A DNA stretch of 64,000 nucleotides, from NCBI GenBank assembly GCA_947504205.1, contig CANNGL010000004.1, positions 434,001 through 498,000 of the forward strand, read 5' to 3'. The stretch comes from an uncultured Litoreibacter sp. Its GTDB lineage: Bacteria > Pseudomonadota > Alphaproteobacteria > Rhodobacterales > Rhodobacteraceae. Made by a program: the position numbers and the translations under genes. A model generated the notes under the pieces. That model was not told where the DNA came from and did not search any database. It worked only from the letters and a program-made list of their open reading frames with translations. Positions within the stretch are counted from its first letter, which is position 1, and each line of letters begins with the position of its first letter. This document shows, piece after piece, positions 8,442-16,755 of this stretch.

Positions 8442-9242
8442 CTATTCGTCGTACCAATAGCGCATACGATCTTGCCAGATCTTCTCTCCAATCAGGCAAT
8501 CTGTGGGGTCCCGCTCGCGCAGTTGCGCAGGGACGATCTGCGCCTCGACGGGTCGTGCAACCATTTCCAGCACCAGTTTGCGGCGAACGGCTTCAGCGAA
8601 ATCATCCCAATCGAGCACGGGAATGACGAAGCTGCCCGGACCTCCGATCACGCAGGACTGATAGTAGAGATCGAGCCGGTCCAGATGCCAGGCGCTGCCC
8701 ATCCCCTCCTGTGTCATAAGGGGTAAGCCGTTGATCACAATCCCTTTTGCCAAAGCTGCATCCCGACCACGGGTGACGGGGCGGCCTTGATTGTTGGGAC
8801 CATCGCCTGAGATGTCGATGACCTGCCTGATACCTTGATAGATATTCGTTTCGATCTCGCGCATGCCAAACACCAAAGCCTCGGAAATCGAGGTCCGGCG
8901 TAAGGCGGGGTTGAATTTTGTCGTCAGAATGTTGGCGAAGGCCTCAAGATCATCGCGGCTTTGCAGCACCCTCCAATCGACAATCACCTCCTGTGTCCCG
9001 GCCCATTCCACATAGGTCATGGCAACACTCTGCAGCAGCCCCGACTGCACTGCTGCGTAAACGGCATCCGACCGCAGCGCCGCCGCATAACCCCGCCGCT
9101 GGATTTCCAACTCCCGCTCCGTCATCGAGCGCGACACATCCACCATCAGAACAAGTTCCAGGTCGACCTCAATGGCATCCGCCGATGCAGCAGACGTCAT
9201 GGAAATCGTCAGAGCCGTCATTATGGCCGCGATGCGTTGCAT
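8442..9242 (-). CDS. Secreted DUF1194 (von Willebrand A-like) protein
   Basis: 266 residues beginning [23 protein letters not shown], a signal peptide; this ATG is preferred over one 12 codons upstream. The mature part matches DUF1194: [24 protein letters not shown] with a MIDAS-like DxSx[29 protein letters not shown] and [20 protein letters not shown]. Such proteins are predicted periplasmic VWA-fold proteins of unknown function, common in Alphaproteobacteria. Divergent from gatB, with 115 bp between the two starts. Confidence 0.8.
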   Translation of the reverse strand: MQRIAAIMTALTISMTSAASADAIEVDLELVLMVDVSRSMTERELEIQRRGYAAALRSDAVYAAVQSGLLQSVAMTYVEWAGTQEVIVDWRVLQSRDDLEAFANILTTKFNPALRRTSISEALVFGMREIETNIYQGIRQVIDISGDGPNNQGRPVTRGRDAALAKGIVINGLPLMTQEGMGSAWHLDRLDLYYQSCVIGGPGSFVIPVLDWDDFAEAVRRKLVLEMVARPVEAQIVPAQLRERDPTDCLIGEKIWQDRMRYWYDE

Positions 9243-9357
9243 GTTGAAATCATGCCCCTGCGGGTACCAAAGGTCCAATCACAACACGTGTTTCGCGACC
9301 TTGCCCCTCTCGCCTGCCTGTCCTAAACGCTTGTCTGAGAAACCGTTGGAGCGTGAC

Positions 9358-10872
9358 ATGCTTGATCTGACTTATGACACCCCGAAGCCCAAAGTCATCG
9401 CGGGCGCAAAGCAGGACTGGGAATTGGTCATCGGACTTGAAGTCCATGCGCAAGTCGCCTCAAACGCCAAGCTGTTTTCGGGGGCGTCCACGCAGTTCGG
9501 CGCCGAGCCAAACTCCAACGTGGCCTTCGTCGATGCAGGCATGCCCGGTATGCTGCCGGTGATCAACGAGGGATGTGTCGCCCTTGCGGTCAAGACTGGC
9601 CTTGGCCTGCAGGCGGAAATCAATCTCTATTCGGCCTTTGACCGGAAGAACTACTTTTATCCCGACCTGCCGCAGGGGTACCAGATTTCCCAGCTTTATC
9701 ATCCGATTGTGGGTGAAGGTGAGGTGCTGGTTGATATGGCGCCCGGCATTGCGCGCAAAGTGCGTATCGAGCGCATTCACCTTGAACAGGATGCAGGTAA
9801 GTCGATCCATGACATGGATCCGCACATGTCATTTGTCGATCTCAACCGCACCGGCGTGGCGCTGATGGAGATTGTCTCCCGCCCGGATATTCGCGGCCCC
9901 GAAGAAGCTGCCGCCTATGTCGGCAAGTTGCGCCAAATTCTGCGCTATCTGGGGACATGTGACGGTAATATGCAGAACGGCAACCTGCGTGCCGATGTCA
10001 ACGTCTCGATTTGCCAGCCTGGCGCATATGAGAAATATCAGGAAACTCAGGATTTCTCCCATCTCGGCACCCGCTGCGAGATCAAGAACATGAATTCGAT
10101 GCGCTTTATTCAGGCTGCGATCGATGTCGAAGCGCGCCGCCAGATCGCAATCGTTGAAGCGGGCGGCGAGGTCGTGCAGGAAACGCGCCTCTATGATCCC
10201 GACAAAAACGAAACGCGTTCGATGCGCTCCAAGGAAGAGGCCCATGATTATCGCTACTTCCCCTGCCCCGATCTTCTGCCGTTAGAGATCGAACAAGACT
10301 GGGTTGACGAGATCAAAGCCTCGCTGCCAGAGCTGCCGGATGCAAAGCGCGCCCGCTTCATGGCGGATTTCGGGCTAAGCGAATATGACGCGTCGGTTCT
10401 GACCGCCGAGGTTCAAAACGCCGCCTACTTCGAAGAAACCGCCGAAGGCGTCGACGGAAAACTCGCGGCAAACTGGGTGATCAACGAGCTTTTTGGCCGT
10501 CTGAAAAAAGACGATGACAAGGATATTTCCGAGAGCCCCGTGAGCCCCGACCAGCTGCGCGGGATCATCGCACTGATCTCGTCCGATGCGATTTCCGGCA
10601 AAATTGCCAAGGACCTGTTCGAGATTGTCTATACCGAGGGCGGCGATCCAGCGAAAATCGTCGAAGAGCGAGGTATGAAGCAGGTCACCGATACCGGCGC
10701 TATTGAAGCCGCTGTCGATGAGATTATTGCCAATAACCCCGATCAGGTCGCCAAGGCAAAAGAGAATCCCAAACTCGCTGGGTGGTTCGTGGGCCAGGTC
10801 ATGAAAGCGACCGCCGGCAAGGCGAACCCGAAAGCAGTCAATCAGATCGTGGCACAGAAGCTGTCCGGCTAA
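9358..10872 (+). CDS. gatB: Asp/Glu-tRNA amidotransferase subunit B
   Basis: 504 residues, the family's normal length. The start at 9358 follows GGAG and gives [11 protein letters not shown]; the frame is open further upstream but that extension has no homology. Recognisable GatB segments are [87 protein letters not shown] and [11 protein letters not shown], followed by the C-terminal tRNA-binding YqeY-like region ([21 protein letters not shown]). With GatA and GatC it converts Glu-tRNA(Gln), and often Asp-tRNA(Asn), to the amidated form using glutamine. gatA and gatC are not adjacent here. Confidence 0.97.
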   Translation: MLDLTYDTPKPKVIAGAKQDWELVIGLEVHAQVASNAKLFSGASTQFGAEPNSNVAFVDAGMPGMLPVINEGCVALAVKTGLGLQAEINLYSAFDRKNYFYPDLPQGYQISQLYHPIVGEGEVLVDMAPGIARKVRIERIHLEQDAGKSIHDMDPHMSFVDLNRTGVALMEIVSRPDIRGPEEAAAYVGKLRQILRYLGTCDGNMQNGNLRADVNVSICQPGAYEKYQETQDFSHLGTRCEIKNMNSMRFIQAAIDVEARRQIAIVEAGGEVVQETRLYDPDKNETRSMRSKEEAHDYRYFPCPDLLPLEIEQDWVDEIKASLPELPDAKRARFMADFGLSEYDASVLTAEVQNAAYFEETAEGVDGKLAANWVINELFGRLKKDDDKDISESPVSPDQLRGIIALISSDAISGKIAKDLFEIVYTEGGDPAKIVEERGMKQVTDTGAIEAAVDEIIANNPDQVAKAKENPKLAGWFVGQVMKATAGKANPKAVNQIVAQKLSG

Positions 10873-10960
10873 CCCCGCCTCGTCGAACAAAGCACATCGC
10901 GTTTCCCAGCCATTTGGCGCTTAATTTCGCCAGCTAATCTATGGCGTTTTATATTTATTT

Positions 10961-11030
10961 TGAACAGTGTTCATTTTTTACTTGCCGCAAGGGAAATTCG
11001 CTGTATAACAAGATTTATGAACAGTGTTCA
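10961..11030. promoter_or_regulatory. Two identical 13-bp palindromes flanking a sigma70-like promoter
   Basis: TGAACAGTGTTCA occurs at 10961-10973 and again, identically, at 11018-11030, start-to-start distance 57 bp. Between them is a promoter pointing right: TTGCCG (10982-10987), a 16-bp spacer, TATAAC (11004-11009). The downstream copy covers the expected transcription start and the upstream copy precedes the -35. The palindrome form (TGAACA, one base, TGTTCA) is typical of TetR-family operators. No regulator gene is next to it, so the repressor must be encoded elsewhere. Confidence 0.7.
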
Positions 11031-11064
11031 TATTTTAAAGATGTAGATATCAGGGTGGCGAGTG

Positions 11065-11418
11065 ATGGAGTGGTTGGTTTATTTGAGCGCTGATATTGAT
11101 CATCACGCAGTGCTGCAAGCCATTGGAGTGGTTGGTTTTATTTTTTACATTGGTGGCTTTGCAGCACTGCAACTTGGCCTCTTGGACGGCAATGGCGGAG
11201 CTTTCACAATCATTAATATGCTTGGCGCCTTATGCGTCCTGATATCGCTTATCTCAGCCTTCAATCTTGCGTCGCTTCTGATCCAAATCAGCTGGCTTGC
11301 GATAGGTCTTATGGGCCTTTTCCGGCGACGCGCGCGCAATCCCGCCGCTCAGCCCCGTTTTCGCAGTGCTCGCGTTGACGAACTGCCCGCCGCCGTGTTC
11401 CAGAAGTCGCACTTGTAG
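11065..11418 (+). CDS. Small membrane protein (CBU_0592-like)
   Basis: 117 residues from ATG at 11065 (a GTG directly before it is also possible); GGGTGGCG lies upstream. Three hydrophobic segments: VLQAIGVVGFIFYIGGFAAL, MLGALCVLISLISAF and LLIQISWLAIGLMGLF, then a basic, proline-rich cytoplasmic tail. The pattern fits the short CBU_0592-like membrane domain found in many proteobacteria; function unknown. Its special feature is upstream: a promoter bracketed by twin palindromes, so this gene is likely induced by relief of a repressor. Confidence 0.6.
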   Translation: MEWLVYLSADIDHHAVLQAIGVVGFIFYIGGFAALQLGLLDGNGGAFTIINMLGALCVLISLISAFNLASLLIQISWLAIGLMGLFRRRARNPAAQPRFRSARVDELPAAVFQKSHL

Positions 11419-11506
11419 ACGCAAAGCAAACACGGATTGCACATGATTTGATTCTCTCAACTCAAGCGCATAAATACTCACGGTGGCCGAGCAAGGGGAT
11501 GTGACG

Positions 11507-11965
11507 GTGCAAAATCAATTCGAATATCGGGCGATACCTGCGCCCCGCAAAGGCAAATCAGCAAAAGGCGTTCGGGGCACCGAGGCCAAATTTGCGAATG
11601 CACTGAGCGTGGTGATGAACGAGATGGGGTCCGACGGCTGGGAATATCTGCGTGCCGACACCCTGCCCTGCGAAGAGCGCAAAGGATTGACCGGTCGGAC
11701 AGTGAAGTATCACTCGATGTTGGTTTTTCGCCGCCCGGTCACCGAAGCGGAGGAAGAAATCGCTGATGCGGCAGAAGCACTTACCCCGCTTATTGCCGCG
11801 CCCGCCGCGATTCCCGACGAAACCGAGATCGCCGCCCCTGCCGCTATTTCTGAGCAAGCGGACGAGCCGCCACTAACCATGTCAGCAGATCAGGATTTGG
11901 CTGAAGCGGCCGAAGAAGATGATGAAGACGAAAACGGCGAGCGCTCGACGGTCGCTGCAGAATAA
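11507..11965 (+). CDS. DUF4177 domain protein with acidic tail
   Basis: 152 residues from the GTG at 11507, selected because AAGGGG lies 8 nt upstream; GTG codons at 11483 and 11501 in the same frame are alternatives. Residues about 1-75 form a DUF4177-like unit (FEYRAIPAP...SDGWEYLRADTLP...HSMLVFRRP). The second half is low-complexity Ala/Glu/Pro ending EEDDEDENGE, probably disordered. Cytoplasmic, function unknown. It ends 17 bp from the convergent bolA gene. Confidence 0.65.
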   Translation: MQNQFEYRAIPAPRKGKSAKGVRGTEAKFANALSVVMNEMGSDGWEYLRADTLPCEERKGLTGRTVKYHSMLVFRRPVTEAEEEIADAAEALTPLIAAPAAIPDETEIAAPAAISEQADEPPLTMSADQDLAEAAEEDDEDENGERSTVAAE

Positions 11966-11981
11966 GTCGCGATCTGACGCT

Positions 11982-12239
11982 TTAGTCTGACAAATCCAAC
12001 GCAAGCGCATGTATGCGCCCGATCAACTCCGGTCCCAGAGCTTTGTGTACGGCCCTGTGCTGCGCAATCCGACTCAAGCCTGACAGCTTGTCCGAGGCCA
12101 AACGAACGTTGAAGTGGCTCTGACCACCCTCTTGGTAACCTGCATGGCCGCGGTGGCTTTCGCTGTCATCAACCACCACCAATTCGCGCGGTGAAAAGGC
12201 TGCGTTCAGTTTTTCGGTTATCTCGTCAGCGACTAGCAT
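11982..12239 (-). CDS. bolA: BolA family protein
   Basis: 85 residues with the BolA fold: EITEKLNAAFSPRELVVVDDSESHRGHAG, then SHFNVRLASDKLSGLSRIAQHRAVHKAL with the invariant His region of the helix-turn-helix-like part. AAAGG precedes the ATG. BolA-type proteins bind [2Fe-2S] clusters with monothiol glutaredoxins and take part in iron-sulfur handling; some act as regulators. It is divergent from the J-domain gene with 74 bp between the starts. Confidence 0.92.
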   Translation of the reverse strand: MLVADEITEKLNAAFSPRELVVVDDSESHRGHAGYQEGGQSHFNVRLASDKLSGLSRIAQHRAVHKALGPELIGRIHALALDLSD

Positions 12240-12313
12240 CTTTCTGCACCTTTCCTCTTCACCTCTGGCTTCAAATCCCTAAACTGTCTTCTCCGAGTCG
12301 AAAAGGTAATGCC

Positions 12314-12955
12314 ATGGCTGGACGTCCTCCATTTGATCCATTTGAATTTGATATCTCAGTTTCAACCGACAAGAAGCGTCGTTCGAAAGGCCGCCGCGGA
12401 ATGTCTGGGGCTGTCGAAACATCGCAGCGCGAATGCGAAGCTCCTGGCTGCACCGAGCGCGGGCAATACCGCGCGCCCAAAAGCCCGGATGTCCTCGATG
12501 ACTTCTATTGGTTCTGCAAAGACCACGTGCGCGAATACAACCTGAAATGGAATTTCTTCGAAACCCACACTCAGGAGGAAATGGAGCGCCAGATGTCATC
12601 CGACCGGGTCTGGGAGCGTGAAACCAAGCCCCTGAAAAAAGGCGAAGAGCAACGCGCTTGGTCGCGTCTTGGCGTGGATGATCCGATGGCCGTGCTTGGC
12701 GAAAATGCCACGCGCAATCCGGGACGTGGTTCGGGCGGCAAGGGGCGGAAACTGCCCCCGACAGAACGTCAGGCGCTCGAAATCCTCGAAGGCGACGCCT
12801 CCATGACCAAAACTGATTTGAGAAGAAAATACAAAGGCTTGGTCAAAGACCTTCATCCAGACATGAATGGCGGCAACCGCGCCGACGAAGACCATTTGCA
12901 AAAGGTCGTCTGGGCATGGGATCAGATCAAAGTCAGCCGGAACTTCGTCGACTGA
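12314..12955 (+). CDS. J-domain (DnaJ-like) protein
   Basis: 213 residues; the ATG at 12314 follows AAAAGG. The N-terminal part has a cysteine/histidine set (CEAPGCTERGQYRAPKS...FYWFCKDHVREYN) that could bind a metal. The J-domain is at the C terminus: LEILEGDASMTKTDLRRKYKGLVKDLHPDMNGG with the HPD motif at about residue 185, and a final WAWDQIK helix. The inverted order (J-domain last) is typical of the alphaproteobacterial proteins found near bolA and cobS. It should stimulate an Hsp70 ATPase; client unknown. Confidence 0.88.
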   Translation: MAGRPPFDPFEFDISVSTDKKRRSKGRRGMSGAVETSQRECEAPGCTERGQYRAPKSPDVLDDFYWFCKDHVREYNLKWNFFETHTQEEMERQMSSDRVWERETKPLKKGEEQRAWSRLGVDDPMAVLGENATRNPGRGSGGKGRKLPPTERQALEILEGDASMTKTDLRRKYKGLVKDLHPDMNGGNRADEDHLQKVVWAWDQIKVSRNFVD

Positions 12956-12981
12956 GTGTCACGCGCTCAAGCACTGAACCA

Positions 12982-13006
12982 GCATGGCGCCAACCTGGCG
13001 CTATGC
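12982..13006. terminator. Hairpin at a convergent gene junction
   Basis: An 11-bp stem with a single wobble/mismatch position (GCATGGCGCCA / TGGCGCTATGC) and a 3-nt loop sits between the J-domain stop and the sulfatase stop, overlapping the latter. It lacks a U-run, so termination would not be of the classical intrinsic type. Confidence 0.35.
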
Positions 13007-14437
13007 CAATACGTCCCCACGTCCCTTCCCGTCCTTGGACCAAGCACGAAACCGCGTGGGCAGGTCATCAGGCAAGTCTTCCAATGTCTTGGGCGGCACC
13101 ATATCCGGCACATGATCTATCAACTCAAGTGCGTCCGGCGGCAATTCCTGTGCGCTGATCAACTGCCGCGGACGCAACAAATTGCGGTGCTCGAACGGGT
13201 CTGTCCGGTGATCGTAAAGTTCCCCCAACCCGGTATGATACAGGATCAAACGATGGGTTTTGTTCCGCAGACTGACGGACATCAGATCACCACCCGGCGC
13301 GCCTGAACTGTCCGTGCAATGTACCGAAATCGCAGGTCCACGCGACGCAGTCGTCCAAAGCGATTGCCCGTCAAGGACGTGCGGTGGCGGCCTTCCGATC
13401 AGATCGAGCAATGTCGGGTATAAATCAAGCAGTGAAATTGGCGTGTTAGACTGGCCCGGCGCTATTCCCGGCCCCGCCATCATGAACGGCACCCGCAAAG
13501 ATCGCTCCCACGGGGTAAACTTGCGAAACGCCAGCTTTTCCCCGAATTGCCATCCATGATCCGACCATAGCAGGATTAGCGTGGTATCGCTCAGCCCCGT
13601 GGCCTCCAAGTGGTCCAGCAAACGCCCCAGCTGATGGTCCGCGAACGCGACTGACGCAAGGTAGGCATGCAGGTAGGCTTCGTATTCTCCGGTTTTCTGC
13701 AAGACCCGACCCGTCCACCGACGCGAGATCTTTCTGGCAAAGGGCGACAGCCCCTGCAGATCCGTATGGTCTTCGGGGTCATATGCCCGATTGCCAAAGG
13801 AAGGTGGCTGCGACACGGGGGTCTTGATCATGTCGAAATACCGCTGGGGCACGATGAATGGCAGATGAGGGCGAAACGTGCCCAACGCCCAGAACTGCTG
13901 CTCTGCCCCGGCTTCCATATTGTCCATCATCCAGCTTGCGTGAAGCTCATCATGCAAAACCACATCGTCAGGCACAGGTCCAAAGTCCGCATTCCCCTTG
14001 AGATGCCCACGCTTCGCGGCGGTGCTGCGTGGCGTGAACCTTTCCCCCGGAAGATGATGGAAAGCGTCCCAGTCCTCCATATCGAGGCCCGAGCGCCCGA
14101 GATGAAACACCTTTCCCGCTCCGACTGTTGTCCATCCCGCCGCACGCGCTTGGCCCACAATTGAGCGGCGCGCGCCCGGCGGATATTGCATCGCCCAGGA
14201 TTGGTCGTTGCCGTAAACGCCCGTCCGCCATGGCCCCTGCCCGAACAGCGCCGCCGTGCGAGCCGGCGCGCAGGCTGGCGAGGTTGTGAACGCTTGCGTG
14301 TAATTGATCCCGCGTTTGGCAAGACGCGACAGGTTGGGCGTCACCGCTTGAGGATGCCCACCCAACGGTTCAATCCAGTCATTGAGATCCTCGATCGAGA
14401 ACAACAAGATGTTCTTGAAGCGGGAGAAATCCTGCAC
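13001..14437 (-). CDS. Sulfatase (iduronate-2-sulfatase-like)
   Basis: 478 residues from a GTG preceded by GAGGGTAGG; an ATG 13 codons upstream is the alternative. The sulfatase signature CAPAR starts at Cys56, the residue oxidised to formylglycine by a maturase. Other core parts are FSIEDLNDW at the N terminus, GKVFHLG, FRPHLPFIVP, and the metal-site WSDHGWQFGEK (Asp293, His294). The first metal position, usually Asp-Asp, reads Glu16-Asp17. No signal peptide is seen, so a cytoplasmic location is likely. It hydrolyses a sulfate ester, perhaps from algal or host polysaccharide or a small metabolite; the substrate is not readable. Confidence 0.85.
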   Translation of the reverse strand: MQDFSRFKNILLFSIEDLNDWIEPLGGHPQAVTPNLSRLAKRGINYTQAFTTSPACAPARTAALFGQGPWRTGVYGNDQSWAMQYPPGARRSIVGQARAAGWTTVGAGKVFHLGRSGLDMEDWDAFHHLPGERFTPRSTAAKRGHLKGNADFGPVPDDVVLHDELHASWMMDNMEAGAEQQFWALGTFRPHLPFIVPQRYFDMIKTPVSQPPSFGNRAYDPEDHTDLQGLSPFARKISRRWTGRVLQKTGEYEAYLHAYLASVAFADHQLGRLLDHLEATGLSDTTLILLWSDHGWQFGEKLAFRKFTPWERSLRVPFMMAGPGIAPGQSNTPISLLDLYPTLLDLIGRPPPHVLDGQSLWTTASRGPAISVHCTDSSGAPGGDLMSVSLRNKTHRLILYHTGLGELYDHRTDPFEHRNLLRPRQLISAQELPPDALELIDHVPDMVPPKTLEDLPDDLPTRFRAWSKDGKGRGDVLA

Positions 14438-14630
14438 CGGCTGACCTACCCTCTGACATGGTTCGCACAACCACATTGCCTGAGCGATCCGCCCGTCACA
14501 AGGCCGCTGCTGGCCTCACCGGATTGTTGTGACTGGCCCGATCACATTCTCCCCTTTCCCTTGCCCTTGAGAACGATATGTTGCATCCCACGCGGGATAC
14601 GCGGAACGCCGAGTGTAAGGGACGAATGTT

Positions 14631-15617
14631 ATGGCCGATGGCGGCATGGAATTGAGCGCAAAACCAACCGAGGAAATCTCAGTTCGGGAGGTGTTTGGCA
14701 TTGATAGCGATATGACGGTCAAGGGCTTTGCTGACAGCTCGGAGCGCGTGCCTGATCTGGATTCGACCTACAAGTTTGATCCCGACACGACGCTCGCCAT
14801 TCTTGCTGGATTTTCCCACAATCGCCGGGTCATGATCCAAGGCTACCACGGGACAGGTAAATCGACCCATATTGAACAGGTTGCCGCGCGACTGAACTGG
14901 CCCTGCGTGCGCGTCAATCTTGACAGCCACATCTCCCGGATTGATCTGATCGGTAAAGACGCCATCAAACTGAAGGACGGTGTTCAGGTCACCGAGTTTC
15001 AGGAAGGCATTCTGCCGTGGGCCCTGCGCAACCCAACCGCCATCGTCTTTGACGAATATGATGCGGGCCGCGCGGACGTGATGTTCGTGATCCAGCGCGT
15101 GCTGGAAGTCGACGGCAAGCTGACGCTGCTTGACCAAAACAAGGTGATCACCCCGCACCCATATTTCCGCATCTTCGCGACAGCAAACACCGTTGGCCTC
15201 GGCGACACGACCGGCTTGTATCACGGGACGCAGCAGATCAACCAAGGCCAGATGGACCGCTGGTCTCTCGTTGCCACGCTGAACTACCTCAGCCACGACG
15301 CCGAAACGCAGATCGTCTTGTCGAAAACTCCGGTCTACAATACGGAGAAAGGCCGCAAGACCATCGGCCAGATGGTCACCGTCGCCGATCTGACACGCAC
15401 CGCCTTCATGAACGGCGATCTGTCCACCGTCATGTCACCTCGAACAGTGATTGCATGGGCGCAGAACGCGACGATCTTCAAAGATGTCGGTTACGCATTC
15501 CGCACCTCCTTCCTGAACAAGTGTGACGAGTTGGAACGCGAAACCGTGGCGGAATTCTATCAACGCTGCTTCGACGAAGAGCTGCCCGAAAGCGCGGCCA
15601 GCGTGAGCTTGGGATAA
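14631..15617 (+). CDS. cobS: Aerobic cobaltochelatase subunit CobS
   Basis: 328 residues, full length. An AAA+ ATPase with Walker [10 protein letters not shown] at 71-79, Walker B AIVFDEYD at about 136-143, and sensor region [19 protein letters not shown]. CobS forms a ring complex with CobT; together with CobN they insert cobalt into hydrogenobyrinic acid a,c-diamide in the aerobic cobalamin pathway. It starts an apparent four-gene operon: its TAA overlaps the ATG of the racemase-like gene. cobN is not in the window. Confidence 0.96.
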   Translation: MADGGMELSAKPTEEISVREVFGIDSDMTVKGFADSSERVPDLDSTYKFDPDTTLAILAGFSHNRRVMIQGYHGTGKSTHIEQVAARLNWPCVRVNLDSHISRIDLIGKDAIKLKDGVQVTEFQEGILPWALRNPTAIVFDEYDAGRADVMFVIQRVLEVDGKLTLLDQNKVITPHPYFRIFATANTVGLGDTTGLYHGTQQINQGQMDRWSLVATLNYLSHDAETQIVLSKTPVYNTEKGRKTIGQMVTVADLTRTAFMNGDLSTVMSPRTVIAWAQNATIFKDVGYAFRTSFLNKCDELERETVAEFYQRCFDEELPESAASVSLG

Positions 15618-16306
15618 TGGCACATCTCGGCCTGATCGGCGGCATCGGTCCGGCGGCCACCATTGTGTACTACCAACGCCTCACCGATCTGGCACGGCGG
15701 GCAGGCATCCATATCGACATGACCATCGTGCATGCCGATGTTCAGGCCCTGATCCAGAACAACCTTGCCGACAACCGCGCGGCACAGGCCAAGATTTACG
15801 CCCGCCATGTCGAGGATCTGAAAGCCGCCGGGGCCACCCATGCGGCCATCACCTCCCTCGGCGGGCATTTCTGCTTTGACGAAACCGTGCCTCTGTCCTC
15901 TTTGCCGCTGATCAGCGGCGTTACCCCGCTCGACGATCACTTCGCGGCACAGGGCATCGGCAAGATTGGCCTCCTGGGCACCGAAGTCGTGATGCGCACC
16001 AAACTCTATGGCCAACTCAGCAAGACCCAAGCGGTCGCCCCGAACGAAGATCTTGTTGAACTGGGCCGTGTTTATCGCGACATGGCCGTCATTGGCCGCT
16101 GCTCCGACACCGACCGCCAGCATTTCTTCGCCGCCGGGCGTGAAATGGTCGAAAAACAAGGCGCCGAAGCCGTTGTTCTGGCCGGAACCGACCTCAATCT
16201 GGCCTTTGACGATCACGATCCCGGGTACAGGGTGATCGATGCCCTTGATGTCCATGTGGAGGTCCTGTTTGATCTGGCACGGTCCAACCGGGAGGAACCC
16301 TCATGA
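15617..16306 (+). CDS. Aspartate/glutamate racemase-fold protein lacking both catalytic cysteines
   Basis: 229 residues. The fold is evident from LGLIGGIGPAATIVYYQRL (1-21), AGATHAAITSLGGHF (71-85) and IGLLGTEVVMRTKLYGQL (117-134). In active cofactor-independent racemases the motifs are CNTAH and GCTE; here they read S80-L-G-G-H84 and A-G190-T-D, so the first Cys is Ser and the second Gly. Standard two-base racemisation therefore looks impossible. It is translationally coupled on both sides (TAATG with cobS, ATGA with the next gene), so it is made together with cobaltochelatase. Confidence 0.8.
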   Translation: MAHLGLIGGIGPAATIVYYQRLTDLARRAGIHIDMTIVHADVQALIQNNLADNRAAQAKIYARHVEDLKAAGATHAAITSLGGHFCFDETVPLSSLPLISGVTPLDDHFAAQGIGKIGLLGTEVVMRTKLYGQLSKTQAVAPNEDLVELGRVYRDMAVIGRCSDTDRQHFFAAGREMVEKQGAEAVVLAGTDLNLAFDDHDPGYRVIDALDVHVEVLFDLARSNREEPS

Positions 16307-16755
16307 AAACATCTTCCGTTCGTGCGGCACTCGCCACCGCCAGCGCCGTGCTTTTCACCACCTCGGCGACTGTAGCAGCCGTCAGCGATCTGGCGTCGCT
16401 GCGCACCGAGCTCGACGAAAACGGCAAGGGTGAGGAATTCGCCATGATCCGCTGCGCTGGCTTCTATCTGTCAGTGCTGAACTACACAGGCGTCGATAAA
16501 CTCAGCGAAGACACCGTCAGTCAGTCAAAAATGACGATCGAACAACTGTTGGACCGGGCCAGAGAACTGCGCGAAACCGCAGACCAGACCGGCACGGATG
16601 ATAAGCTTATCCAAGCCGTTCTTGAGGTCTCCAACACGTATATCTCGCGCTATCAGATGAATTTCGAGGCAGATGGCAACGCGTTCAGCACCGACCCTGT
16701 CTGGAACTCCGACTCCGACACCTGTTCCATCGTACGAATGTCCGTCATGCCATGA
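16303..16755 (+). CDS. Small secreted protein between cobS and cobT
   Basis: 150 residues; [26 protein letters not shown] is a signal peptide. The mature part is helical with two cysteines ([14 protein letters not shown] and SDTCSIVRM) that could form a disulfide in the periplasm. I do not recognise the family. Both ends overlap neighbours by ATGA (16303 and 16752), indicating coupled translation in the cobS-cobT operon, although an exported protein has no obvious part in cytoplasmic cobalt insertion. Confidence 0.7.
   Translation: MKTSSVRAALATASAVLFTTSATVAAVSDLASLRTELDENGKGEEFAMIRCAGFYLSVLNYTGVDKLSEDTVSQSKMTIEQLLDRARELRETADQTGTDDKLIQAVLEVSNTYISRYQMNFEADGNAFSTDPVWNSDSDTCSIVRMSVMP

Noticed and set aside
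10961-11030. LexA (SOS) boxes
   Set aside because: The arms are TGAACA/TGTTCA with a single central base, unlike the direct-repeat GTTC-N7-GTTC used by Rhodobacterales LexA or the N4 form of Gram-positive LexA.
15617-16755. Frameshift or insertion artefact splitting cobS from cobT
   Set aside because: Both cob genes are full length and the two intervening frames are intact with neat ATGA-type overlaps.
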